This document shows, piece after piece, positions 1-5,182 of a stretch of DNA of 5,804 bases. A program made the translations under genes and the position numbers. The notes below the pieces were generated by a model. That model was not told the origin of the DNA. It ran no database searches and worked only from the letters and a program-made list of their open reading frames with translations. Origin of the DNA: an uncultured bacterium (lineage in GTDB: Bacteria > Chloroflexota > Anaerolineae > JACIWP01); assembly GCA_903872005.1 (NCBI GenBank), contig CAIQJD010000429.1:1-5804 (forward strand), written 5' to 3'. Each line of letters begins with the position of its first letter. Within the stretch, counting starts at the first letter, position 1.

Positions 1-5
1 GATCT

Positions 6-28
6 GCCGTCCTAACTCATCGGACGGC
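6..28. other. Short GC-rich hairpin at window start
   Basis: GCCGTCC (6-12) and GGACGGC (22-28) form a perfect 7-bp stem with a 9-nt loop. No T-run follows on either side that would make a convincing intrinsic terminator. It could end a gene lying before the window or be a remnant of a repeat. No coding region is supported between 1 and 301. Confidence 0.35.
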
Positions 29-61
29 CACAAGGGCCGATGCTACAGTCGTCTACTTCTG

Positions 62-90
62 CCATCCACGAATGGGCACGAAGATTCGTG
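62..90 (+). repeat. Dispersed 'CCATCCACGAAT' repeat, partial copy
   Basis: The first 12 bases, CCATCCACGAAT (62-73), recur exactly at 4278-4289 and inverted at 4349-4360. The next bases (GGGCACGAA) also resemble the 4290-4299 copy (AGGGTACGAA). The copy ends in a tight hairpin, CACGAA (77-82) and TTCGTG (85-90), separated by two bases. It looks like a shortened or degraded member of the family whose long hairpin form lies at 4278-4360. Whether it is mobile cannot be told from one window. Confidence 0.7.
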
Positions 91-155
91 ACCGAGTCCG
101 CGCGCCTCCGCGGCCATCCCTGTCCCATTCTTCCGTTCTCCCTATTCACCCCTGT

Positions 156-184
156 TTGACAAGATCACGACTTGGCGCGATACT
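156..184 (+). promoter_or_regulatory. Sigma70-type promoter of the IclR gene
   Basis: A perfect -35 hexamer TTGACA (156-161) is followed by exactly 17 bases and then GATACT (179-184), a 4/6 match to the -10 consensus. Transcription would start near 191, inside the palindromic operator at 184-226 and about 110 bases before the IclR start codon. The overlap of -10/start site with the operator suggests repression by blocking RNA polymerase. Confidence 0.65.
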
Positions 185-226
185 GTGTTGTGTATTATGC
201 AATCATGTTGCGTAATAAGCAACACA
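184..226. promoter_or_regulatory. Large palindromic operator, likely IclR binding site
   Basis: Arms 184-202 and 208-226 form an inverted repeat matching at 16 of 19 positions around a 5-base spacer; the outermost seven bases are perfect (TGTGTTG / CAACACA). The same DNA can be read as two tandem 17-bp sites, 187-203 and 207-223, fitting GTTGYGTAWTAWGCAAY, with centres 20 bp apart, about two helical turns. Paired dimer sites adjoining their own promoter are usual for IclR-family regulators. The inference is that the product of the next gene binds here and controls itself, and possibly the genes beyond it. Confidence 0.6.
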
Positions 227-271
227 ATCCACCGTAGCCTGGCGCCTTGTGCGCGTCTGTCCGTCGCGTGG

Positions 272-289
272 GATGTGAGACACATCTCA
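272..289. promoter_or_regulatory. Overlapping palindromes just before the IclR ribosome site
   Basis: GATGTG (272-277), AGA, CACATC (281-286) is a perfect 15-bp interrupted palindrome. TGAGA (276-280), CACA, TCTCA (285-289) is a second one overlapping it. The pair lies in the predicted leader, three bases before the probable Shine-Dalgarno sequence (AAGGGG from 294). It may be a second operator or an mRNA hairpin affecting translation. It does not share the sequence of the 184-226 operator, so a common binding protein is uncertain. Confidence 0.35.
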
Positions 290-301
290 TTGTAAGGGGG
301 C

Positions 302-1096
302 ATGATGGCAGAGAGAGCTGAATTCGGCATCCATTCCGTAGAAAAGGCCATCGCCATCCTGCGCGCCTTTGACCATGAGCAACCCGAGCTGGGCGTGACC
401 GAGCTGAGCGCACGCCTGGGCGTCCACAAGAGCACGGTCTCGCGGCTGCTGACGACGCTGGAGGCCGGCGGCCTGGTGGAGCGCGACCCGGCCACGCGGC
501 GCTACCGCCTCGGCGTCGAGCTGATCGCTTTGGCCGGGCTGGTGATGCGCCATGCCGACCTGCGCGGGGCGGCGCGGCCGGCGCTGGAGAGCCTGGCCGA
601 GCGCTGCCGCGAGACGGCCAATCTGGCGATCTATCACGCCGGCATGGCGATGAACATCGAGCAATTCCTGCCGGCCGACCGCCAGATCCGCGACATCGGC
701 TGGGTCGGCCGGCGCACGCCCCTGCACGCTACCTCTGTGGGCAAAGTCCTCCTGGCCCATCTCTCGCCGGAACAGGCGCAGCACGTCATTGGCGTCCTGG
801 AACTGCCGGCCTTGACTTCCCATACCATCACCGATTGGCCGACGCTGCGCGGCGAGCTGGAAGCCGTGCGTCGGCAGGGCTATGCCCTGGGTCTGGAAGA
901 GTTGGAAATTGGCCTGAACTCCGTGGCTGCGCCCGTGCGTGACCATAGCGGCGCCGTCATCGCTGCCATCAGCGTCTCTGGCCCATCCTATCGGGTCAGC
1001 CGCGCCGAGGCGCCGGCGCTGGCCGGCCGCGTGGTCGAGACGGCCGCGTCCGTCTCGCGCGCCCTGGGCTATGACGCCAATCGTCTGGGAGACTGA
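302..1096 (+). CDS. IclR-family transcriptional regulator
   Basis: 264 residues, a normal full length for the family. Residues ~9-70 form the winged helix-turn-helix: the Sxx(V)EKAIAILRAF start helix, then LGVTELSARLGVHKSTVSRLLTTLEAGGLVERDP with the recognition helix around HKSTVSRLL (split here as two overlapping stretches of the same domain). Residues ~85-255 form the IclR effector-binding domain, with the typical segments TPLHATSVGKVLLA near 140-153, GYALGLEELEIGLNSVAAPV near 195-215 and GAVIAAISVSGPSYR near 220-235. The ligand cannot be predicted from the sequence. Two start codons, 302 and 305, both fit AAGGGG at 294; 302 is given, 305 is equally possible. It lies first in a same-strand series with transport, dehydrogenase-like and methyltransferase genes, so it probably controls them. 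Its own promoter overlaps a large palindrome, indicating autoregulation. Confidence 0.93.
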   Translation: MMAERAEFGIHSVEKAIAILRAFDHEQPELGVTELSARLGVHKSTVSRLLTTLEAGGLVERDPATRRYRLGVELIALAGLVMRHADLRGAARPALESLAERCRETANLAIYHAGMAMNIEQFLPADRQIRDIGWVGRRTPLHATSVGKVLLAHLSPEQAQHVIGVLELPALTSHTITDWPTLRGELEAVRRQGYALGLEELEIGLNSVAAPVRDHSGAVIAAISVSGPSYRVSRAEAPALAGRVVETAASVSRALGYDANRLGD

Positions 1097-1142
1097 ACGC
1101 GACGCCCACCATTCAACGCCGAAGTAGAGGAGGAACGCGACG

Positions 1143-1568
1143 ATGAGACCAGAAATTTACGCGATTTTGACGGCGGCTGCCTGGGGCATCGGCGGCTTCT
1201 TCGAGAAGAAGGGGCTGCACCTGGGCAATCTCAGCCCGCAAATGGGCATCACCATTCGCACCGCGGTTGCCTTCATCATTCTGGCCGCGGTCAGCTTTCC
1301 GCAATGGAAGACGCTGCCGCAGGCCGGCGCCAAAGCTTTAACGATGATGGTGATTGGCGGCGGCATCGTCGCCGGCGCGGTCGGCATGCTCTGCTTCTAC
1401 ACGGCCATCAAGGGCGCGCCCCTGACCCGCGTCATGCCCATCGCCTTCACCTCGCCCCTCTTTGGGGCGCTGATGGGGCTGATCTATGGCACGGAGCCGC
1501 TGACGGTCAAGACGGTCATCGGCATGGCCCTGACCGTCGGCGGGATCATCGTCTTGACCGTCGGCTGA
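1143..1568 (+). CDS. Single-domain EamA/DMT-type membrane protein
   Basis: 141 residues with about five hydrophobic segments, roughly 4-20, 36-53, 66-87, 95-114 and 121-140, filling nearly the whole protein. The opening (IYAILTAAAWGIGGFFEKKGL) and the closing PLTRVMPIAFTSPLFGALMG...VIGMALTVGGIIVL are typical of one EamA repeat. Classical EamA transporters have two such repeats and about 10 helices in ~300 residues; this is half that. Such single-repeat proteins are a known uncharacterised group and would need to dimerise to make a transporter, as small multidrug resistance proteins do. Start supported by AGGAGG at 1128-1133, nine bases from the ATG. It lies 46 bases after the regulator. The natural inference is uptake or export of the cluster's substrate in the cytoplasmic membrane, with substrate unknown. 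Confidence 0.85.
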   Translation: MRPEIYAILTAAAWGIGGFFEKKGLHLGNLSPQMGITIRTAVAFIILAAVSFPQWKTLPQAGAKALTMMVIGGGIVAGAVGMLCFYTAIKGAPLTRVMPIAFTSPLFGALMGLIYGTEPLTVKTVIGMALTVGGIIVLTVG

Positions 1569-1574
1569 CCGACG
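1559..1574 (+). other. Hairpin over the stop codon of the EamA gene
   Basis: CGTCGG (1559-1564) and CCGACG (1569-1574) are perfectly complementary around the loop CTGA, which contains the TGA stop. No T-run follows, so it is not a convincing terminator. It might stabilise the mRNA end or reduce read-through; chance is also possible in GC-rich DNA. Confidence 0.3.
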
Positions 1575-1651
1575 CGATGATGTGTGTTTCAAGTTTTGGG
1601 CTAGGCTACGACAACACCGATGCCCGTCTCCCAAAAAAGGAGAACCATCCG

Positions 1652-2650
1652 ATGAACCATCCTACCCTCATCCTATCCGACCGAGATGTTGCCGCCTGCC
1701 TGGAGCGCCTGCCGATGGGCGAGGCCGTGACGCTGATTGAAGGCGTCTTGCGCGCCCACGGCCAAGGGCAGGTCGCCATGCCGCCCAAAGTCCACCTGGA
1801 CCTGGAGCCGCTGGGCCTGCCGGGCTGGATGAACGCCATGCCGGCCTATATCGCGCCGGAGCCGGCCATGGGCCTCAAATGGATTGGCGGCTTCAGCCCC
1901 AATCCGGCGCGCGGCCTGCCGTATATCATGGGCGTCATCGTCCTGGCCGAAGCAGCCACCGGCCTGCCCATTGCCGTCATGGAAGGCGCGCAGATCACCA
2001 GCCTGCGTACCGGCGCGGCCGCCGGCGTGGCCGCCAGGTATCTGGCGCGCCCCGGCCGGCTGACCGTCGCGGTCATCGGCGCCGGCGCGCAGGGCGCTTC
2101 GGCGCTGCGCGGCCTGGGCTGCGTGCTGGAGATCGCCGAAGCGCGCGTGGCCGACGTGGATCAAGGCCGGCGCGAGGCGTTGGCAGCCCGATTCGCCAAG
2201 AGCACCGACGCGCCGGCGCGCGGCGTCGCCAGTCCGCAGGCGGCCGTCGAGGGCGCGGACGTCATCGTCACCGCCACCACGGCCAGCGTCCCACTGGTGC
2301 TGGAGCGCTGGGTCCAGCCCGGCGCGCTGGTCATCACCCTGGGCTCGTATGGTGAGGTGGAGCCGGCGCTGGTGACTTCCATTGACAAGCTGCTGGTGGA
2401 CAATTGGGCGCAGGCCGAACATCGCGGCGGCTTGAGCCGGCTGGCCGAGGATGGCGTCGTCACGCGCGCCTCGCTCTGGGCCGAGCTGGGCGACGTGATC
2501 GCCGGCAAGCGGCCCGGCCGGCAATCGCCCGATGAGCGCATCCTGTGCGCCGAAATCGGCCTGGGCACAGAAGACCTGGCGACGGCCTGGCGCGTCTATG
2601 AGCTGGCGCGAGAAGCCGGGCTGGGCGTGGAAGCGCCGTTGTACGCGTGA
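1652..2650 (+). CDS. Ornithine cyclodeaminase/mu-crystallin family enzyme
   Basis: 332 residues, the usual family length. The reading frame is open further upstream, but the ATG at 1652 follows AAAAAAGGAGAA (1633-1644) and gives the expected N terminus. Visible family marks: MPPKVHLDL (43-51), GLKWIGG with Lys76, TSLRTGAAAG with Arg119, then a Rossmann nucleotide-binding fold with GAGAQG at 143-148 and Asp168 at the end of the next strand, suggesting NAD(H). Lys76 and Arg119 match the substrate carboxylate-binding Lys and Arg of the family. Where true ornithine cyclodeaminase has its catalytic Asp, this protein by hand alignment has GSYGE (231-235) with Tyr233. It is therefore more likely an imino-acid (ketimine) reductase, alanine/N-alkyl amino acid dehydrogenase or similar than an ornithine cyclodeaminase. 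Lies 83 bases after the EamA gene; probably cytoplasmic. Confidence 0.9.
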   Translation: MNHPTLILSDRDVAACLERLPMGEAVTLIEGVLRAHGQGQVAMPPKVHLDLEPLGLPGWMNAMPAYIAPEPAMGLKWIGGFSPNPARGLPYIMGVIVLAEAATGLPIAVMEGAQITSLRTGAAAGVAARYLARPGRLTVAVIGAGAQGASALRGLGCVLEIAEARVADVDQGRREALAARFAKSTDAPARGVASPQAAVEGADVIVTATTASVPLVLERWVQPGALVITLGSYGEVEPALVTSIDKLLVDNWAQAEHRGGLSRLAEDGVVTRASLWAELGDVIAGKRPGRQSPDERILCAEIGLGTEDLATAWRVYELAREAGLGVEAPLYA

Positions 2651-2656
2651 GAGCAG

Positions 2657-2732
2657 ACCTCACCCCTAACCCCAACCCCTTTCCCCTCTCCGTACACGGA
2701 GAGGGGAAAGGGGCAGGGGAATGGGGAGAGGT
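2657..2732. repeat. C-rich/G-rich palindromic intergenic repeat
   Basis: An uninterrupted 18-bp inverted repeat, CCCCTTTCCCCTCTCCGT (2676-2693) against 2696-2713, is separated by only two bases. Imperfect complementarity continues outward (ACCTCACCCCTAACCCC... against ...GGGGAATGGGGAGAGGT) to about 2657 and 2732. The pattern 'CTCACCCCTAACCCC ... palindrome ... GGGGAGAGG' is one I recognise as a dispersed intergenic repeat type of Chloroflexota and some other environmental bacteria. It fills most of the 135-base gap between two genes. A hairpin this strong in mRNA would affect processing or polarity. No T-run makes it a standard terminator. Confidence 0.8.
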
Positions 2733-2785
2733 GCGTAGCGTGAAATCAAGCAGACCATGGAGAACAACGAAAGGGGATCTATCGC

Positions 2786-4225
2786 ATGACATCGGGCGGA
2801 TATTCTGGAGGACAGTACACGCCGCTGCGACCGGAATCGGTCGGCCGGCTGCATCAGGTCGCGTTGGATTTGCTGTGGGAAGTCGGCTCGCAGGTGAACA
2901 GCAAGCAGGCTTTTGACATTTTCGCCGCCGCCGGCGCGCGGGTCGAGCCGGAAAAGCGCCTGGTGCACATCCCGCGCGGCATGGTGGAAGACGCCATCGC
3001 CAGCGCGCCGTCGTCGGTGCTGTTGGCCGGCCGCGACGAGAAGCACGACCTGCTCCTGGAAGGGTCGCGCGTCTATCTCGGCACCGGCGGCACCACGCCC
3101 TACGTGCTCGACCTGGATGGCAAGAAGCGCCCCTCGACCACGAAAGACGTAGCCGACATCGCCCGGCTGGTGGATGCCCTGGAAAATGTCCACTTCATCG
3201 TCATCCCGGTCTATCCCAATGAGCTGCCGGTGGAGCAGGTGGATGTCAACCGCTTCTATGCGTCGCTGTCTAACTGCAGCAAGCACATTCAGGGCGGCAT
3301 GTACACGGCCCAGGGCGTGCGTGATATCATCCGCATGGGCGAGATCATCGCCGGCGGGGCCGATGCGCTGCGCGCCCGCCCGATCCTCTCCTTCATCGTC
3401 TGCCTGATTAGCCCCCTGAAGATAGACGATCACTACACCAACTTCTTGATTGATATTGCTCGCTATGGCCTGCCAGTGACGATCTCGGTGGAGCCGCTGA
3501 GCGGCGCGACCGCCCCGGTGACGACGGCCGGCCACCTGGCGCAGTGGGCCGCCGAAGCCTTGAGCGGCGTCACCTTGGTGCAGTTGGTGAATAAGGGCTG
3601 CCCGGTCCTGCCGGGTTACGTCGGCACCATCGTAGACCTGCGTAACATGGGCTACGTCTCCGGCGCGGTCGAGCAGGGCTTGCTCAACGCCGGCGTGGCG
3701 CAGTTCGGCCACTACTGGAACTTGCCCACCTATAATACGGCCGGCATGTCCGACTCCAAGGCGCTGGATGTCCAGACCGGCTACGAAGGCGCGATGACCT
3801 CGCTGATGACCGCGCTGGCCGGCGGCAACTTCATCCACGACGCGGCCGGCCTGATGGAATTCGCCATGGTCGCCAGCTACGAGAAGTACGTCATTGACAA
3901 CGAAGTGATCGGCATGGTGATGCGCGCCGTGCGCGGCATCGAAGTGAATCACAACACCATCGCCCAGGACGTGGTGGCGCGCGTCGGGCCGGCCGGCGAA
4001 CACCTGGCCGACGAGCACACCGTGCGCTTCATGCGTAAAGAGTTCTTCTTCCCCAAGCTCAGCGACCGCGACGAGCGCGAGGGCTGGGAGGCCAACGGGG
4101 CCAAGACGGCGCGGCAGCGCGCCCACGAGATCGCCACGCGACTGCTCAACACCCACGAGCCGCTGCGCTGGTCGCCGGAGATTGACGCCCAAATCCGCAA
4201 GGAGATCCCCGGCATCGTGCGATAG
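2786..4225 (+). CDS. Trimethylamine methyltransferase (MttB) superfamily protein, non-pyrrolysine
   Basis: 479 residues, close to the ~495 of archaeal MttB. The superfamily moves a methyl group from a quaternary or tertiary amine to a corrinoid protein. Evidence for the family: LRPESVGRLHQVALDLLWEVGSQV (14-37), the glycine-rich GTGGTTPYVLD (99-109), DVADIARLVDALENV (121-135), CSKHIQGGMYT (164-174), PVTISVEPLSGATAPVT (230-246), TAGMSDSKALDVQTGYE (318-334) and ALAGGNFIHDAAGLMEF (343-359). Archaeal MttB uses pyrrolysine, coded by an internal in-frame TAG, at about residue 334; the corresponding region here (roughly 315-335) is read with ordinary codons and no in-frame TAG occurs. Non-pyrrolysine homologues include glycine betaine:corrinoid methyltransferase (MtgB) and relatives for proline betaine and carnitine, so a betaine-like substrate is possible. 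No corrinoid protein gene lies nearby in the window. Start supported by AAAGGGG at 2770-2776. Confidence 0.92.
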   Translation: MTSGGYSGGQYTPLRPESVGRLHQVALDLLWEVGSQVNSKQAFDIFAAAGARVEPEKRLVHIPRGMVEDAIASAPSSVLLAGRDEKHDLLLEGSRVYLGTGGTTPYVLDLDGKKRPSTTKDVADIARLVDALENVHFIVIPVYPNELPVEQVDVNRFYASLSNCSKHIQGGMYTAQGVRDIIRMGEIIAGGADALRARPILSFIVCLISPLKIDDHYTNFLIDIARYGLPVTISVEPLSGATAPVTTAGHLAQWAAEALSGVTLVQLVNKGCPVLPGYVGTIVDLRNMGYVSGAVEQGLLNAGVAQFGHYWNLPTYNTAGMSDSKALDVQTGYEGAMTSLMTALAGGNFIHDAAGLMEFAMVASYEKYVIDNEVIGMVMRAVRGIEVNHNTIAQDVVARVGPAGEHLADEHTVRFMRKEFFFPKLSDRDEREGWEANGAKTARQRAHEIATRLLNTHEPLRWSPEIDAQIRKEIPGIVR

Positions 4226-4234
4226 GGTCGCTCA

Positions 4235-4267
4235 AAACCCTTGGGGCCTCCGATATCTCAAGGGTTT
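4235..4267 (+). terminator. Possible terminator after the MttB-like gene
   Basis: AAACCCTTG (4235-4243) and CAAGGGTTT (4259-4267) form a perfect 9-bp stem, with further G-T/G-C pairs possible inside. It begins ten bases after the stop codon and ends in TTT followed by GCTTGCC, a weak T-tract. It could stop transcription before the transposase region, or be another dispersed inverted repeat. Confidence 0.45.
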
Positions 4268-4277
4268 GCTTGCCCAG

Positions 4278-4360
4278 CCATCCACGAATAGGGTACGAAT
4301 GAACGAATCGGTCCGCCGGCGTGCGGCATTCGTTTATTCGTCCCCCGCATTCGTGGATGG
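4278..4360. repeat. 83-bp imperfect hairpin of the 'CCATCCACGAAT' family
   Basis: The ends are a perfect 12-bp inverted pair, CCATCCACGAAT (4278-4289) and ATTCGTGGATGG (4349-4360). Inside, 4291-4308 and 4328-4345 pair at 16 of 18 positions, both built on repeated ACGAAT/ATTCGT units. The central loop is 4309-4327. The 12-base tip occurs a third time at 62-73. It has the size and form of a small non-coding palindromic element (MITE- or REP-like). It directly precedes the GTAG hairpin and transposase, but its sequence differs from the GTAG hairpins, so it may belong to another family. Confidence 0.75.
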
Positions 4361-4371
4361 CCGAGCCAGGT

Positions 4372-4393
4372 GTAGGGTGCGCCCTGGCGCACC
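4372..4393 (+). repeat. REP-like GTAG hairpin, left of the transposase
   Basis: GTAG (4372-4375) is immediately followed by a perfect 8-bp stem, GGTGCGCC (4376-4383) and GGCGCACC (4386-4393), with loop CT. A GTAG tetranucleotide at the 5' foot of a short hairpin is the known recognition form of bacterial REP elements bound and cut by REP-associated tyrosine transposases. A nearly identical hairpin in opposite orientation lies at 5107-5129. Confidence 0.75.
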
Positions 4394-4401
4394 TCCTCTG
4401 C

Positions 4402-4430
4402 TTGCCACGCCGGGACTTCCGTGTTATGCT
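4402..4430 (+). promoter_or_regulatory. Probable promoter of the transposase gene
   Basis: TTGCCA (4402-4407, 5/6 match to the -35 consensus), 17 bases, then TATGCT (4425-4430, 4/6) preceded by TG at 4422-4423, forming an extended -10. Transcription would start near 4437, about 70 bases before the ATG at 4509. It begins eight bases after the left GTAG hairpin, so transposase bound there could affect its own expression. Confidence 0.5.
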
Positions 4431-4508
4431 CGTCCTTGAAGCGCCATCTTCCTGGTCTGATGCGTTGCCGGCTTGGACCGGTTCTCTCACTGCGAGGACA
4501 ATGCGGAC

Positions 4509-5063
4509 ATGCCCGAATACCGCCGGGCCTTCATCCCGGGAGGAACCTACTTCTTCACCGTCGTCGCCCACGAACGCCGGCCATTTCTCACATCCGACCT
4601 CGGCCGCTCCACTTTGCGCGCCGCAAGGCGCTTCGTCCAGGAGCGCCGGCCCTTCAATACTCAGGCCTTCTGTCTGCTGCCCGATCACCTGCACTGCGTC
4701 TGGACGCTGCCGTCGGGCGACGCCGGCTACCCCGAACGCTGGCAGATGATCAAGAGCCGCTTTTCCAGGACCTATCTTGCCGCCGGCGGCGAGGACGGAT
4801 CGCGCAACCCCTCTCGCCTGCGCCGGCGCGAAGCCGCTCTCTGGCAGCGTCGCTATTGGGAGCACGCTATTCGTGACGAGGGCGACTTCGCTCGCCACAT
4901 AGATTACATTCATTACAATCCCGTGAAACACGGCCTCGTGACGCGCCCGGCGGATTGGCCCTGGTCCACTTTCCATCGCTTTGTCGCCGAAGGCGGCTAT
5001 GACATCACGTGGGGCGCCGCTCCGCCGGCGCACGCCCTTGATCTCGATTGGCCCAGCGAGTAG
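4509..5063 (+). CDS. REP-associated tyrosine transposase (RAYT, Y1/HUH type)
   Basis: 184 residues, complete; the E. coli protein TnpA-REP (YafM) has 165. The start MPEYRRAFIPGGTYFFTVV matches the family N terminus, so ATG 4509 is preferred to TTG at 4473; GAGG (4494-4497) lies upstream. The metal-binding HUH motif is His60-Leu-His62 in LLPDHLHCVWTLP. WEHAIRDEGDFARHIDYIHYNPVKHGL (118-143; key residues His130, Asp132, Tyr133, Asn137) contains Tyr133, which aligns with the catalytic Tyr115 of the E. coli protein. The end, DWPWSTFHRFVAEGGY (149-164), is also family-typical. These enzymes bind and nick single-stranded REP hairpins. All key residues are present, so it may be active. GTAG hairpins occur on both sides. 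It lies between the MttB-like and creatininase-like genes, apparently inserted there, and is unrelated to their metabolism. Confidence 0.93.
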   Translation: MPEYRRAFIPGGTYFFTVVAHERRPFLTSDLGRSTLRAARRFVQERRPFNTQAFCLLPDHLHCVWTLPSGDAGYPERWQMIKSRFSRTYLAAGGEDGSRNPSRLRRREAALWQRRYWEHAIRDEGDFARHIDYIHYNPVKHGLVTRPADWPWSTFHRFVAEGGYDITWGAAPPAHALDLDWPSE

Positions 5064-5097
5064 GGTGCGGCCGGGCTTACCGTCGCTTGCCGGCCGC
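5060..5097 (+). repeat. Second-type GTAG hairpin containing the transposase stop codon
   Basis: GTAG (5060-5063) is followed by GGTGCG as in the other two hairpins, but the stem differs: GCGGCCGG (5067-5074) pairs perfectly with CCGGCCGC (5090-5097) around a 15-base loop. The TAG of the tetranucleotide is the stop codon of the transposase gene. GTAGGGTGCG (5060-5069) is also an exact inverted match to CGCACCCTAC (5120-5129), so these two elements form an inverted pair, as in BIME structures. Confidence 0.6.
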
Positions 5098-5106
5098 GTG
5101 CCAGGC

Positions 5107-5129
5107 GGTGCGCCCCTGGCGCACCCTAC
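5107..5129 (-). repeat. REP-like GTAG hairpin, right of the transposase, inverted
   Basis: On the minus strand this reads GTAG (5129-5126) followed by GGTGCGCC (5125-5118), loop AGG, and GGCGCACC (5114-5107). The first 12 bases and both stem arms are identical to the element at 4372-4393; only the loop differs. The transposase gene therefore lies between two inverted copies of the same GTAG hairpin. Confidence 0.75.
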
Positions 5130-5182
5130 CTCGATCCAGCCACAAAAAGAATGCGTGACCCAGAGAAAGGCAGGCATGTAAC

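Noticed and set aside
1304..1651. Upstream extension of the OCD-family gene to 1304
   Set aside because: The added residues overlap the EamA gene in another frame and are low-complexity Arg/His/Asp. The ATG at 1652 has a good ribosome site and gives the family's normal N terminus.
1673..2524. 283-residue open frame on the minus strand opposite the OCD-family gene
   Set aside because: Antisense shadow of a conserved gene; composition biased and no motif.
2666..4192. 508-residue open frame on the minus strand opposite the MttB-like gene
   Set aside because: It mirrors the codon positions of a well-conserved gene on the + strand. Its translation is rich in His, Arg, Gln, Ala and Gly without family motifs, typical of an antisense shadow in GC-rich DNA.
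4223..4225. TAG at the end of the MttB-like gene as a pyrrolysine codon
   Set aside because: It comes after a full-length C terminus, not in the middle where MttB has pyrrolysine. The following frame enters a hairpin and repeats.
4278..4360. CRISPR array or tRNA/small RNA gene in the repeat-rich gap
   Set aside because: The repeats are inverted, not regularly spaced direct repeats with unique spacers, and no cloverleaf or Cas gene is visible.
4421..4876. Additional + strand frames at 4321-4749 and 4421-4876
   Set aside because: They overlap the transposase in other frames, have Ser/Arg/Pro-rich composition and lack family motifs.
4863..4879. ATTCGTGACGAG inside the transposase resembling ATTCGTGACCGAG at 84-95
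   Set aside because: The transposase stretch encodes the conserved AIRDEGD segment, so the likeness to the intergenic repeat is probably coincidental.
4146..5177. 343-residue open frame on the minus strand across the transposase and repeats
   Set aside because: It crosses several hairpin repeats and runs opposite a complete transposase. No recognisable domain is present.
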